Shown here in pieces: positions 21,541 through 34,909 of a stretch of DNA of 64,000 nt (position 1 is its first letter; each line of letters begins with the position of its first letter). The notes beneath the pieces are model-generated. The model saw only the letters and a program-made list of their open reading frames with translations. It was not told the origin of the DNA and searched no databases. Origin of the DNA: Salvator merianae (lineage: Eukaryota; Chordata; Lepidosauria; Squamata; Teiidae); assembly GCA_003586115.2 (NCBI GenBank), contig QVOM02000102.1, forward strand, positions 2,116,278 to 2,180,277, in the 5' to 3' direction. Both the position numbers and the translations under genes were made by a program.

Positions 21541-21559
21541 TCAGATGTAGCCCACTCCT

Positions 21560-23420
21560 GGCTGCTCAGGCCTCCACAAGGTGTAGATGCGCTTGACTAA
21601 CAAGCATGCTTGATGCTTTCTAGTAGCAAGTGGAAGCAGGCCCCATGTTCCTCTAAAATGCCACATTGCCATTTTACTCACCGACAATTTAATGGCTATC
21701 CCTGGTTCTAATGGAAATGGCCAGGATATCATTTATAATAGCAACCAACTAAATTTGTTCAGATGGGCAAAAAATAAGTGACTCTTTTTACTTTCTTTCT
21801 TTTTTTTTGTCTAGAAGCAGTTTTAATGAGGCAAACTACTTCTAATTTTGAAAGCAAAATGGTTGATTAATCAGGGACACATTATGGAGAGGATCCAAAA
21901 CAGAGACTGAGGGCCTGATAAAGCTCAATGCAGCTGACTCATCTTGCCAACAGAGTAGAGGCAGGAGGGCCTTGGATAAGTGCTTGAGGACTGTCCTACC
22001 ATATCACACGTCTAATTTATCTGTGGAAGTAGAACTCTACTCACACAGAAAGGTTCCTTTGAGAGACCTGAAGATATACTGAAAGGTCTGTGTACCTTGT
22101 ATGTAGCCCAATATTCTGGCTAGCAAGTCAGCATGAAGTCAGGGGCTTATCCAAATGACCCCTCCCATGTTAACTCATCTAAAGAGATGACCTCAAGGTA
22201 AATCAAAGTGGTTTACTGTTAAATTGTCCATTTCAGACGAACAAGCATGAGGCTGGTGCATCTGGCATACATCTGTATCCCTGCCCTGCCTCTTGCCAGG
22301 CAGAGATTGGTCTTTAGGCACTATGTGGATAGTAATAGAGTTATTCTGAAGTTAAAATTTTACACTCCCCAACTCTCTGATGCCATTTGCATTCTCTTTA
22401 AAACTAATCTATTTAAAACAGCATGAAAAAGTCTGAAAAAGGCTTTTTTAAATTTTTATTTTGCATTGCAAAAGTCATTTAGCCACATCATGCTATTTCT
22501 CTTTGAAGAACAAAAAACTGATAAGATAGTTTTAAAAAAGATCTGGAAAGACACTGATGCTCACAACTCTAATAACTCTATAGATGTATTTTAGAACCAG
22601 AATGCAAGGCAGTTTCCTCACAGTCATTAGAGACCACACCAGCTGTTGGTGAGGAACTCCAATCCACTTACTAGATCATTCTCCAGAAGACACAGTCTTC
22701 TGAGGAACACTGTAGCTGCATGGGTCTTAACATTGAAGCAATCCCTGGCACAAAAATCATGCTGGAAATAGCAGGTCCAGCTGTGTGCCATGCAGACAGA
22801 CAAACTGACATAAGGGGTCCTTTGAGCCAGCATCATTATGCTGAGCTCCCAGAAATGGTACTGTTGCAGGTTGATGGGATTAAGCTGCCCTGTGGCATAA
22901 ACAACTAACTAAAATAGGTTTTGGGTGGAAGCAGGCAAAGCTGAAGAGTAGAATCAGTAAACCCAGTCAGGAGTGGTGGACTGAAATCCTCAAATCTTCA
23001 AATAGTCAATTACTCCCTGAATTCCTGCAACAAGAAGATTCCACTTGAACTAATAATATTCCATACCTTGGGCAAGAAAGCTGCAAGATTAAGATGCAAA
23101 TATTGACACCCTGGCTGAATAGTTGATATAGATCTTGCTTACCTGAGTCTGGAAAATATGAACAAACAAACATTTTTGGTTATACTTGCTCTCCATTGAA
23201 CATATCGACCCCTCCTAGTTTGGGGGTATAAATGCAGGACTTCTGCCCCTGCCCAGGGTTCTTCTGCCCCTGCCCTCTGGCTCAATTTCTTCTTCCATTT
23301 GTTTCTGATCCTCAAGACCACTGATTATCATTCCAACGAGACCTGTCTACAGAATTGAAGCTACTGCTTGTTGTAGGTTTGGCTTATAGGAAGCTAAAGA
23401 CAATACGTTCTGCTGAAATC
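21560..23420. other. unassigned sequence
   Basis: No gene or well-defined repeat seen. Confidence 0.55.
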
Positions 23421-23429
23421 AGTCTAGGA

Positions 23430-23660
23430 ATGAGAACATAAGAACATAAGAGGAGCCTTGCTGGATCAGGCCATGGCCCATCTAGTCCAGCATTCTGTTT
23501 CACACGGTGGCCCACCAATTGCTTCTGGACATTCTCAAGCAGAATAAAAGGCAAAACCTTCACCTGCTCTTGACTCCCCGCAAATGGTTTTACAGCCTTC
23601 CTGCCTGTCTTTCCAGGCTTGAGCTTGGTCTCCCTTTCTTGTTGTGGCATGTTGTGTCTT
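23430..23660 (-). mobile_element. CR1 LINE 3' tail
   Basis: AGAACATAAGAGGAGCCTTG, GGCCCATCTAGTCCAGCATT, TTTCACACGGTGGCCCACCA and GCCTGTCTTTCCAG follow in the order of the reverse-complemented CR1 tail at 57690-57920. Confidence 0.85.
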
Positions 23661-24429
23661 AGAAATTGAGGCACCTTGATTTCATCTGCAAGGGTAACTG
23701 AGAATAAGATGTATTCGTTGGACTTTCATAATATTTTGTCATGGCATCTGTCCCTGGAGACATTTAAGACCAATTATTCCCTGAATTCCTGCATCCTATA
23801 ACTGATTTTGACTGGGTCTTCAGCTACCCTAGAGCCTCTTTCTGCTAGTATTGCACTCAACCTGGTAGCTTGTGTATGTATGTGTGTGTTTGTTCCTTAA
23901 ACCTTTGGCATTTCCTTGGGAGTCAAGCAAACTTCTCCCACCTTGAAATGAAGCCCTAGGAGAGATATAATTCACCTCCACTACTTCTCTCTCTTTAATT
24001 CCCCACTTTTCTTATGCCTGAGCCTTACTTTGCTTTGGTTTCTTCCTTTAGTTTCTTCCTTTATACTTTCCTCTCACTATCTGTAAAGTTTGCCTTCGCA
24101 ACAAGAACAGAGATCCTTGCCATACTCTATAGTCTTTTCAGCCAGCTTGTTTCTGTGCAAGGTTTTGCTGAGCTTGTAACTTCACTGACAAGCTTCCCTC
24201 CTGTTTCTTTCTACCCTTTGTACTTAGCATTTACCTAGCTTTGCTAAAGTAGTAGCGTTGCCAGCGAGCCTATCTTTGCACTATCTTGCTGTTAAAGTTT
24301 ATGTTTATGTCTACATGATACACTGCATTGCATAATGTTTCATTGATCTTTCATTGCCAGCAAGGCCTACCACCTGAGTTATTTGTTTCTCATTTCTCCC
24401 TCAGGATCAGCAGTCAGCCATGTATATGG

Positions 24430-24785
24430 CAAACCAAACTTTTCCAGCCTTGGTAGAAAAGTTAGGACTGATAAGGGGAAGTACTTTTTTCACTTAACTG
24501 GTCATTGATCTATGGAATTTATTACCTAAGAATGGGCCAGACAAATTCATGGAGGTAAGGTGTATTAATAGTTACTAGCATGGTTCTTTAGATTCTGTCT
24601 CCAGGTTGGAAAGATAGGCAAGATGCCTCTAAAGGCCACTTGTAGGGAGCCAAGGGCAGGATGGAATTTCACTTTCATCTTCTGCTTGAGAATGTTCAGA
24701 AGCAGTAGGTGGGCTACTGTGTGAAACAGGATGGTGGTCTAGATGGGCTATGGCCTGATCCAGCAGGGCTTCTCTTGCATTTTTA
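24430..24785 (+). mobile_element. CR1 LINE 3' end fragment
   Basis: It matches 57540-57900: GGAATTTATTACC, AATTCATGGAGGTAAGGTGT, CTCCAGGTTGGAAAGATAGG, TTCTGCTTGAGAATGTTCAG, GTGTGAAACAGGATG and CTAGATGGGC. Slightly more of the C-terminal coding end is kept than in the tail-only copies. Confidence 0.85.
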
Positions 24786-24789
24786 GGTT

Positions 24790-25560
24790 GTTAAATATAA
24801 GGAACATGTAGAAAAAAGTTTTCTTCACATAATCAGCTCCTAACAGTATTTATTCGATCTGCATCAAAAATGGCCCAGCAGGACAAAAGTAGAGAGGTTA
24901 AGGTCACATTTATAAAGGAGCACAGGAAATGTAAGGAAAATTTTAAATAGCTGTGGCCAGTTGGAAAACAATTATATACTTAAAGGTTACAGAAGATATA
25001 AAAAGAGAAAGAGTCACTGAGAAGAACCTGGTCTCATAAACTTAACAGGCCTATGTAATGCACTGTGACCTATAAGGTCAATACAGCCATATCAGAAATG
25101 TGTTGATGTGAGAAAACCTGACAGCCTGAATTCAAAAGATAGTATAGAGAAATGAGAAGTGGCACATCTATAAAAGGACACCAGTATGGGGGCAAGTAAA
25201 GGGGAAAAAAAGTTAATAGCTATGACCAGTAAAAAACAGTGTTGAACAAGAAGCTTGTTGAGGAGAAAAGGTACAAAGGAAAAAAAAATGAAGAACGTGC
25301 AGGAGGTTGAAGTTCAAGGAGGAAGCTGAACAGTTCAGATGGTAAAACCTGCAGAAATGATTGCTAACACATGGAAGGCTTAGAGCTTGGAGAAACACTG
25401 AACAATTAGAGAGTCAAATGACTAATGTCTGTAGCTGGAGTATGACAACCTGAATGAGACTGGAACATTTTTTTAATATTATTATTTTTACAGAAAATTA
25501 TGTTGTCTGCCAATTCTGCACAGAGTTTGGTTGGAAGAGGAGGTTGCTGGTAAAGAAAGT
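24790..25560. other. unassigned A-rich sequence
   Basis: Purine-rich (many AGAAG/GAAAA runs), possibly a degraded retroelement in antisense, but no motif is recognisable. Confidence 0.5.
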
Positions 25561-25564
25561 CTGG

Positions 25565-25835
25565 CTATTTCTGTACTTACTTCCCTTGGAGAAGTTTAAC
25601 TAGTCTGGTCCAGCTTGTCCTGGGCCAAGCCTGGCAGGTGTCATCTGCACCACAAGGGATGGAATACCATTGTCCCAGTCTAACACTGGCAGCAATGTGA
25701 ATGTGCCTTCTCTGTTCTGCTCCACAACAATATACTTCCACAACAATTGCTACCCACCATTCTCTGTAATTGGTCCATGTCCCCGTGACTCCAGTGTCAT
25801 GTCTGGTCCTAATCTTGTTTTCAGTTTGCAGCTTT
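25565..25835. mobile_element. interspersed repeat, homologue of 47297-47550
   Basis: Shared blocks in order are ATTTCTG.ACTTAC, CCTTGGAG..GTTTA.CTAGTCT, CAGCCTGTCC-like, ACACTGGCAG.AATGT, ATTGGTCCATGTCCCC and the GACTCCAGTGTCA-like block. Likely two diverged copies of one DNA transposon. Confidence 0.6.
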
Positions 25836-25839
25836 AGAA

Positions 25840-28800
25840 GTTTTCACACATGGCATAGGACCCTTGGGAACAGTTAAAAGCTTTTATCACCTTGTTTGAT
25901 TCAGTGTTCCCAGTATTTGCCAACTAAATGAGCCACTACTGTTTCAATTTGCAGTTTATCTGTGACCTTCATCTACCTTACATCTTACCTTTGTTCATTA
26001 CATCTCTATATTGTAGCAGACAATGATTTAAACTCTCCAGTTTCCGGAGCACAAATCAAAAGTGTAATTTTCAATCTGTTTTTCCACCAGTCTCCTTGCT
26101 TGTCCCTTTTTATTTAAGCCAAAAGTATATAAAAACCATAAATTTTTGTCCAGTAAAAGAGCCACAGCCAAGAAGAAAGAAGGTGTGTGTAGGGGAGGGG
26201 GCTTCCACCCTTCTTCACCTCGTTAAACACTACTAAAGATGAAACTCAATACAACATTGCTGAAGAGGATCATGCTGCAAGAAGTTCATCCATTCCATCC
26301 TAGAGCCTCATGCATCATCTATCGTCCTTGCTTCCACACTGATTGGTGTTGGCCAGAGATCTTGGGGTCTGAGTAAACTTGTTGCTTCTTTTGCCACTTC
26401 CTGTAACTGAAGAAGGAAGCCGTGGCTTCCTCTAAAGATTGCTGCCTCCTTTCTGCTGCCTTTCCTGAAGGTAGGAAAAACTGTGTGCTTCCTCCATTCC
26501 ACTTTTGCACTGTTTCACAGCAACACTTGAGCTGAAATCAGTGGGAAGAAAGCTCCCTTATCTCCCTTTGGCTCCCAAGCACCCAAGGTAAGAGGTCCAC
26601 TGTAGACCTGACGATCCCTATCCGCTGGTGCAGGACACCTGGTGCTTGTCCATTCTTGGGCTTATACTATGGACATATCCAAAGATCTGTGATGATATTC
26701 TTCTTGACTCTGCTCTAAAACCTCTGAGCTGCCTGACATCTGGCAAAGAGCTGTGCACTCGGGAAGTGAGGATCATGGAACATTTCAGTTTCCCATTCCC
26801 TCTGTTTGGCTTCTAAGCCTTCTACAGCACACATTTAATCATATAGTTGGTACCTGGTCTTTGTGAGAACCCTCTCCTCTTTTCATTTTTCCTTTCTAGT
26901 CTGATGAAGTCTCTTTGAAGGGAAGACTTTGAAGGATGAAACTCTTTGCACCCTTTTTTTTTTTTTTTTTTCAAAATAATAACAGAGATTTGCAGAAGGA
27001 ACTCAGGATCAGGCCAGTGGATGGGCAGCTTTGGCTGGGATCTAAAGCCATAATTGAGAGTGCTTTGTGGGTTGTACTAATTATCGGTTAAGTTGAGAAG
27101 AAGGCATCACTGGGATTAGAACCAATTTCGAACCCTCTTAGAATCCCCAGGTACCATCTTTAGGCACAAGAACACAAGTCACTATTAGAAACTTCTTTTC
27201 AACCTTTTTACTATGCTTAGTCTTCTTGAGTTAACACCCTGTACAGGGCTTACTACACTGCTGCCAGAGAAAGTCCATTAAAATACCAGCAGAACATTCA
27301 GACACGTAATCTAATTATCATCTCTAACTTGCTATAATCTTACAGTACTCTAACCCAGATTGACAACTTAACTAGAGATCACTGCTCTAGTTGCTCACCT
27401 GTATTGAAAACCATTGCTTTGTATTGCTAGATACTCAAACTTATGAATAAAAGTATCCTTTTATTTTTCTGTGTGTTCCTATAAAATTGTTGAATTTGCA
27501 TTATTTCTGCCTGGCAGCTCCTTCCTTTTCCCCCTTATGCCTAGAACCCTACCCAAGTCAATTGCATTCTTTTGATTGGCGGTTTGTACAAACAGCTTAT
27601 TAGCCTTAGACCCTGCTGGAATAACTAGAAATGAGTAATTCCCTCCCGTACAGTCAGTTGATTCTTATTTTTGACACCAATATACCATGCAAGTGCAGAA
27701 GGGACCTCTGTGTTCTGATCAGACTTCTCCATGGATGGGGAATTCAGTGCTACCCAGCCTGTTACAAATTGACTGTGACTGAGCAGAAAGCATGGCAATG
27801 AACAAGGACTGCAGAGGCCAAATCCTGGAAGACACTCTCCAACCAGTCATCATATTTAAGTGGAAGGTCAAGTCACGATAACCCTTGATAAATAAAGTTC
27901 TTAGTATGCAACTGCTCAAACATGATCACTATGCCTCACAGCTGTTGCATGGTGTTCAGGCTGTTGTAGGAGTCTTCTATGAGCCTGCTGAATGTCCAAT
28001 CTTTCTAATGTGACATCAGAAGAGCTATAGACCACAAGGTCAAAAGAAAATGAATCACGTACAGTTTCTATGCCCTGCCTTCACACCACAAAGACAAATA
28101 TCAATTCTGTGTGAACAGCACTGCAAATCAAGTAATTGCTCTTTGATACAAGTCACTTCACTAATGAGGTCGTCCAGTTCAGATTTCATACTGGATGTGA
28201 GATTAAAGGCCACTGAAACCATGTCTTGGGCTTTTGCTACTAAAGAGCAAAATGCTTCAAACTTCTTTTCCATATGCTGAAATGAATCTTGTGAATGCCT
28301 TCTAACTGTGGAGGAAATGTAGCAGGCAGTCAAGTGTATTGATTAGTCATGTGACCGTACCAAAAGAATGCACAAATTACAAGTATAAAGATATAAAATA
28401 ACATAAAACTAGAAACAAGATAATACTACGATAGAACGTACCTCAGTATGTTCTGAGCCATGTGGCATGCTGGACTTACAGTGCAGGATTTTATTGTTAT
28501 CACCTTGGGGCCTCTTTGGGCAGTTGGGTGGTCAGAAGCTGCTTTAATCCTGTGGATTTTGCTCCCTGTGTTGAAATTTACAAGGTTATCAAAGATCTTC
28601 TGATGTTCCCCCAACTTTTAGCATGTGATGTGAGCATTTTTACCCCTGGAAAAAGCTAATAAATGGTCATTAAGGTCCCCTTGGTCAGTGGAGCTGTGAA
28701 AAACATGTTTGTCCTTCATGCATGCACAATCTTGTGCATTTCAGAGCAATCCTGTTCAACTGTAGGTTTGGTCTATATCATTGTTTTTAGACTTCATATA

Positions 28801-28860
28801 ATTTTAAAATTGCCTTTTCTTAAAATAGCTTTTCTTGATTTGATCTAATTTAATTGTTTT
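25840..28860. other. unassigned sequence
   Basis: No gene or recognised repeat apart from an 18-base T run at 26954-26971 (possibly the antisense poly(A) of a retrocopy, but no source is visible). Confidence 0.5.
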
Positions 28861-28960
28861 TAACATTGTTACTTGCCCTGGAATCATTTTGCCGGGTGGG
28901 TTATAAATTTATTCATTTATTATTTTATTTATTGTATTTTTATCTTGCTCTTTGCCTCTA
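28855..28960 (+). mobile_element. LINE (L2-type) 3' tail fragment
   Basis: TTGCCGGGTGGGTTATAAATTTATTCATTTATTATTTTATTT resembles the GGCGGGATATAAATAAATAATAAA tail of the L2-type LINE at 20840-20890. Confidence 0.5.
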
Positions 28961-29064
28961 AAAAACTCATAGAAGAGCTCTACCAACTTAATAGCATAAG
29001 ACAGGTCTGTACCCTCAGACTTGTAATATAATAAAATAGATATAAAATATAATGAGCTACAGAT

Positions 29065-29077
29065 GGGGGGGGGGGGG
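29065..29077. repeat. G13 homopolymer
   Basis: Thirteen consecutive G; a likely site of length error. Confidence 0.9.
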
Positions 29078-29759
29078 AAGGAAAAAAATAAAGTCTTGTA
29101 TAGGGCAGTTTCATCTGCTAATAGGAGTATGATAGATATACTCCCTAGCCTACTGTTCCTTATCCAGTCCATTCTGGCAAGATGGCTCAAAGCCTTGTTG
29201 CATTATTTAATGTTTAAGTATAATGAGTTAAATGATATAATATTTAAATACTTCCTTGTGATGTTAGTATTATTTAATAGTAATAACTTATTTGTTGGCT
29301 GCACACTTCTAGAGTAATTTTGCAAAAAGCAAAGCACTATTGCTTTTTTTTGAATTCATAGAATTATTGTTTTATCTATGTTTATGTTTTTCAAAATACA
29401 TCTTGAGGTTCTTTAATATTGCACATATGTGGCAGTAAGTACTGCAGTTTCAGTTATCTTTTTCTCTCAGAGGCATTCCACTTTGATTTGCAAACTTCAG
29501 TGTCTTGTGCTCTTCTCCAGTTCTCTGTCTTCAGTTCTACCATCTCCTGAGTTTGCCACATCTGTATTACTGTTATTGTCATTGTCACTGTTATACATGG
29601 GGCTGTACTGCTAAATCACTAGAGCATTTTTGTGGATAAACATAATAATAATAATGAATGGATCCTGAACAAATATTTATACCTCTCTGAGTCTATTTTA
29701 AAACAACTCAATTTAATGTTCATATTTTTCTTACCCAATTAATTGATGCTGACAAATCC

Positions 29760-30140
29760 ACTTCCATGTAGTTTTTAAGAGATACTTGTTGGTGATCAGG
29801 GCATGGGAGTGGCTTACAGCACAGTTCCTCAGGTAGACCAGACCAATTGCTCATGTGTGAATGACAGTGGAAGCTATTCTGGTCTATCAGACACGATGAG
29901 CCCAATACCATTTCACTAAGCACCTGGATGCTGGCCTGAGAGAATGATACTTCTGAGAACCCAGCAAAAGCAGCCCTGGCTAGCAGCTTTGGAGGCTGGA
30001 AAATTTAGCTCCCAGCCTTCCAAACTGGGCTGTGATGCAGATTATATGGGCCATCAGCCACTGGCCGCTCTTCTGATCTTGGGCTGGATCACTTGTCCTG
30101 CAGCCTGAGGGACAACACAGAGAAAGTTGGGCTCTCAACA
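29760..30140. repeat. interspersed repeat related to 4700-5110
   Basis: See the entry at 4700. Blocks CTGGTCTATCAGAC, CCCAATACCATTT and CAGCCCTGGCTAGCAGC are shared in order. Confidence 0.45.
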
Positions 30141-30149
30141 AGTGATAAA

Positions 30150-31300
30150 ACCACAGGGTGATTCTCACTCATGAACCACAGATATCAGGCAGGTCTGTAT
30201 GGAAAGAGATATTCCTTCAAATATGTGGGACCCAAGTTGTGTAATTGATTAATTCTAAGTCTGTCAAGATCTTTACAAAAAGCAGTGCTGAGTCTTAACA
30301 GAGGGACTCCAGTTCCCTAATTCTAACCTGGAATTCCAGCTCAAGCTGGCTCATTACTTGTAGTTCATAATCTATAAAATCTGCTTTGAATATTCATTCC
30401 AAGTTAGATGGATAGGTTTTTTTTTAAAAAAATATACATGTATTTTTGGAAATAGGTTCTCTCCCCCCCCCCCCAAATACCGTAAGCTGCTTTTTGAAGG
30501 CTTACACCAGCAGAACATCAATTGAACTACATTAACTAATATGTCATTGGGCATGAGCCTCTACACAAAACAGAGTTAAGATTCATTTTTGGATTCACAA
30601 TCTTTCTTTTAGAGTTTTGAATAACTGCATGGTATTAAAACAGTGCCCTTCACAGCTCTCATTATTGTTTCATACTTGTATCTCTCGTTTGCCCTTGCAT
30701 CTTCAACAGATCCCAGTTGTATAACTTCCCTTGGGTTCCTCACAATGGGCTTTTGTACCTTCTGCTCAGACTCTGTAATTATGCCGATAGGTATCAAGCC
30801 ATTTTCATAAATGTCATTATAATAAACAGGCTATGTGTCACATGCTTTAAAATCCAATAAGCTGATTATTACTGTGTTATTTTAACCTTCTATTAATTAG
30901 AAGGTGCTCCAGTTGATGGAAGAGAGAAGAAATCTGGGCAGTTTTGTTGTTGTTATTCTTCAGATGACAGAACATAGGTTACACTGGAAGAATAATCCCA
31001 TGTCATTTATTCAAAGCTTAATTACTATCAGATCACCTAGCTGAGCTTTCAAAAATATAAAAAAAATATAAAAAAAATTCTCAACCATTGAAGCATTTAT
31101 TAATAAAAGTACTTAACATAGCTTTTGTGTGCAGTAGAAATCTGCCTCCTTGTTTTCCTTACAGATTTTTTCAGCCACCATTAATCAGTCTGTACAAAGT
31201 AAAGGTAGATATATTTAAGGCAATTTAGCAAACATCTGCAAGAGTGCCTAATGCCCCCACACACCTGGTTCATGAGCAGGAGCCAACTTACCAGTAGGAT
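30150..31300. other. unassigned AT-rich sequence
   Basis: A C10-11 run near 30463-30474 and short A runs; nothing recognised. Confidence 0.55.
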
Positions 31301-31309
31301 GGACTTTTG

Positions 31310-31845
31310 GGGCCCATTTGCACTTGACTAGTAAGCATGCTAGTCAAGTGCGTCTGCACCTTGTAGAGACCAAGCGGCTGGAAGCAGGCTTACAGCCACT
31401 CCTGATTGCTACTACCAGTGGAGCACTAATTAGTACTCCACAACCTTACCAGGAGGTGATAATCACCTCTCAGTAAGGTGCATTCGCATTTTCCTGCCAT
31501 TGCGGCATTCAGGATGGTATGACGCACTGATTGCACATGCATGACTGAGCAATTAGGTCTGATTGGACCTTTGTAATCGGGGGATCACTCAGGCCTGATT
31601 AGGGCATTGTGCAGGCCCCATCACAAAGATCTGATTGGACGATCATGCCTACATGTGCCTGCACACTGCACAGTGCTGCCAGTAACTGTGGCAGCAGCTG
31701 GCTGCTTCCCAGTCCCTGCCATGGTGAGGATTGGTCATGACTACAGGCATTCACACAGCAAGTGCCAGTAGCCAGCTTCAGGTAAGTTTCCACCACACAG
31801 GGTGGATAATTTTCTCATTCTAAGGTGGAAAGTATAAAAAGGCCC
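31310..31845 (+). mobile_element. 536-bp GGGCC-family DNA transposon
   Basis: The left end GGGCCCATTTGCACTT and right end AAAGTATAAAAAGGCCC are roughly inverted. It contains the hairpins TGACTAGTAAGCATGCTAGTCA and ACCTTACC..GAGGTGATAATCACCTC..GGTAAGGT-type, and the same block order as 7055-7480. Non-coding. Confidence 0.7.
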
Positions 31846-33604
31846 ATCAATTCTCATGGCAGATTTCTGTCCCACCGGCATTTCCTCCTTCTCCTTATAG
31901 AGGGACAGAGAGGGGTGGAAGTGTCTTGCAGACCTGAATTACAGTGGGAACATTTTCATCTCAGAGGGAAAATGTCTGACTTCCTGTCTTATCTGACAGG
32001 AAAGTATTCCTTCCAAAAATGCCCCTTTCAGCTGCAAAAGTTCTTAAGTAATATTACTCTGTCCTAATGACACACACAAAATAGAATCTTCTTCTTCTTT
32101 TTTTCCTTGAAGCTCAAATAAAAATGCAAATAGTCAAACTGTTTCCATTGGAACAGTCTCTAACAATTCAAAACACAAAAGCTAATTGAATATTTTGGCT
32201 GTATAGAAAGCTCAATTCTCTCCCCAGCATTGTTTCACAGAGATAGCAAGTTGGGATAGCTGGTAAGGCACTGTGGGTTACACTTTCCACCGATCTCAAA
32301 ACTAGCAAGGTTTATTGTAAAGTCTCTTCAGTCCTTTCTACATAGTCTATTTTCCCAGCCCACTGAGGAGTCTAGAGGGCTGCTTTCTGCACACTAGTGG
32401 GTAATGGCAGAGCCCCCCCCCCTTAGGATCTTTGATAGGGTGCCAAAATACATAGCACACCTGTTGTGGTCTGGTAAACTGGACTAGCCCCTTTTTGGTG
32501 GCACACCAGGAAATACCACTGTAAGTGAGCACTTAGCTGAAAAGTTCCTGGCTGGAAATGTTGAAGGCTGGCAACCAGGACTGGGCCCAGATGGGCTGTC
32601 CACAATGTGGACAGGCTTTAACACGTACTACACCTAGTCCAGCCCACCATGGATCTGACTAGTTACTGCAGACTAGCATGGCGTGGGATAGTCTCACAGT
32701 GTGAAAGTGTAAAACCTGGGTTACTCAGAATAGCCCATTTTGAGCTGAACATTTTGAGATCCAAATGTTTTTCACATTCCAGTTTGGCTTGATACTTTGT
32801 TAAAATTTGTTTTTAACAAATTTGTTTTGTTAAAATTTTTGTTCCATGCTCCAAACTCCATAGACCATCTTTATTTCCAGGGGAAAATCATTCTAGAAAT
32901 GGAACATCACAGAAAAAAAGACGCTTTATCCAATCCCTGCTCTGCTTGCTACCAATGTACAGAATCACAAAGGGGACTCCTCTAGGACAGCCCAGGTCCT
33001 TTCTGGAAAGACCCTTAATACAGATTAGGAGTCTGCAAAGTAAGCATATGGGTTGCATAGAACTGCATATTAATGTTGATCTATGAGGCCACACATCCCC
33101 ACAGGTTCACTCCATCTGCTTTAGAAGGAACTGATTCTGATTTGGGAGGCTTTAACTGGTATCACTACTAGATATGATTAATTGTGTCTACCATTGTACC
33201 AGAGGGCCTGATCCTGCACACAGAACCCAACCTCTAAGGCTTATGTGAGCTCCCTGGCCATGGTGTTGGCTGGTCTGGACCAGCTCTGTGGTGCAGATGG
33301 CACTGATGCTACCCAGGTCTTCCCTTGGTCAGAATCAATGGGCCTGGTTGTTACAGACCCACTAATTCTGAATGTGGGGAGTTAAGAGCAGAAACAACCT
33401 TAACGTATATGCTGGCAGCTGAAGGAGCAGTATGTCTTGGTATCTCACTAATTTATGATATAATAAGCTCAGTTCAGATATTGACGGCTAGAATAGTTCA
33501 TGTAGGGCAACTTCCAGTCTCACTTTTCATTGAATGGATAATGAATTGATTCTGCCCTCTGTCATGAAAAAAACCAGATTGTTTCACAAAAGCATTTAAC
33601 AGAG

Positions 33605-33633
33605 GGTTTATTTATTTATTTATTTATTTATTA
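33605..33633. repeat. (TTTA)n
   Basis: Seven TTTA units, probably the reversed tail of a LINE or SINE; the following CTGTCTCTTAT is too short to assign. Confidence 0.7.
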
Positions 33634-34054
33634 TTTTAATCCTGTCTCTTATATGTTTTCCCTTTCCTTCCTATCCAGGAATGTCCAAAGGTGACTCTAG
33701 TAGGATGGTCTGCTCAGAACATGAAGGTAGCTGTTATTGGTTCACCACAAAGATACCTATACAGACAAGTAGCTGATGTAACAAGCAGCAAGAGAAAAGG
33801 AAGATTCTCTCTCCCCCCTCCCTTTTTTTTTTACATTGGTGCACAGTGGAGCAGTTTACTACTAGACTACTGAGCTGTGCTATAAAGGTCTGCACTGGTC
33901 ATGTCCAACAGGCTGACATCACTCTATTGCTCTGGTAAGTGGAAGGAAGGGCATGAGGGTCTTTTTAAGGATGGAAATTGCTGGCAGGGAAAGTCAATCT
34001 GGGGCCAAGTCTTGTAAGCTTAAAATATGCCTTTTTAAGTCAGGCTTTAATAAT

Positions 34055-34790
34055 CTAAGGGGCTTTCTTAATTTACCTCTAGTCTAAATGGTATTCCTCT
34101 TCTGGGCCTCTTTTGTCTGCATGCAGGGGTGGATTAGAGAGGCCCTGTCCCCCATTAGCCGCTGCTGATATGCTCCATCTACAAGAAACAGAGTGTATTC
34201 TAGATCAGGAGACCCAAAATGGTCTCATAGGCTGCTTCCAGTGTGGAATACTGGTAGACCTAATGCCTCTTCATACTTTCCACTGTGGAATGCTCACTAG
34301 TGAATATTCCATGGCAAAACAGACCTCACAGCATGGCAACTATTTGCACTGTGAAACCTGGAACATTCCGGCAATGTGTTTTCCAGCATTTGCAGTGTGA
34401 ATGCTGGAAGCCTACTCCATGACAGTGGCTTGGAAAACTTTGGGCCATTGACATGGTGACTGGGAATGTGGTATAACAGTGCAGCTGCAGTTGAGCTGTA
34501 CCACACAACATTCACACCTGGAAAAGGGAACACTGTGCACCTGGAGCAGTATAACTTTGGATGCACACTAGTGAAAAGTGTGAAAAGGCCCCCAGTATAC
34601 TAAGGCCATGGGGAACCCAGTTTGGTGGTGTGCCTTGTAGTGTCACAGAAATAGGTCCCTTGTGGGATTTGAAACTCATGTGAGCTTTGGACCCTGTGCA
34701 GGAATTGGTCCAGAACAGATCAGGACCAGCCACTGCCCAATCCAGCTCTAAAGATCTGGAACTACACATTAAGTGCAGAAAGACCCCAGA
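34055..34790. mobile_element. DNA transposon related to 9160-9680, with a nested short element
   Basis: The outer parts (34065-34220 and 34660-34790) follow the block order of 9160-9680. Between them, about 34263-34592 has its own roughly inverted ends (GCCTCTTCATACTTTCCAC and GTGTGAAAAGGCCCCC), which are of the GGGCC type, suggesting one element inserted in another. Confidence 0.5.
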
Positions 34791-34909
34791 TGTTTATGTC
34801 CAAGCCAGGATTATCAGATCACAGAATCTACAAAGTGAAACAAAATGAGAAGCCATACAAATATTTGATCAAACAAATATTTTGACCTAAATCCTCCTCC
34901 TCCTCTTCT

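Noticed and set aside
20924..21550. 208-codon frame rich in Pro and Gly
   Set aside because: Low-complexity translation of a G/C-rich interspersed repeat whose other copy (54780-55430) does not keep the frame.
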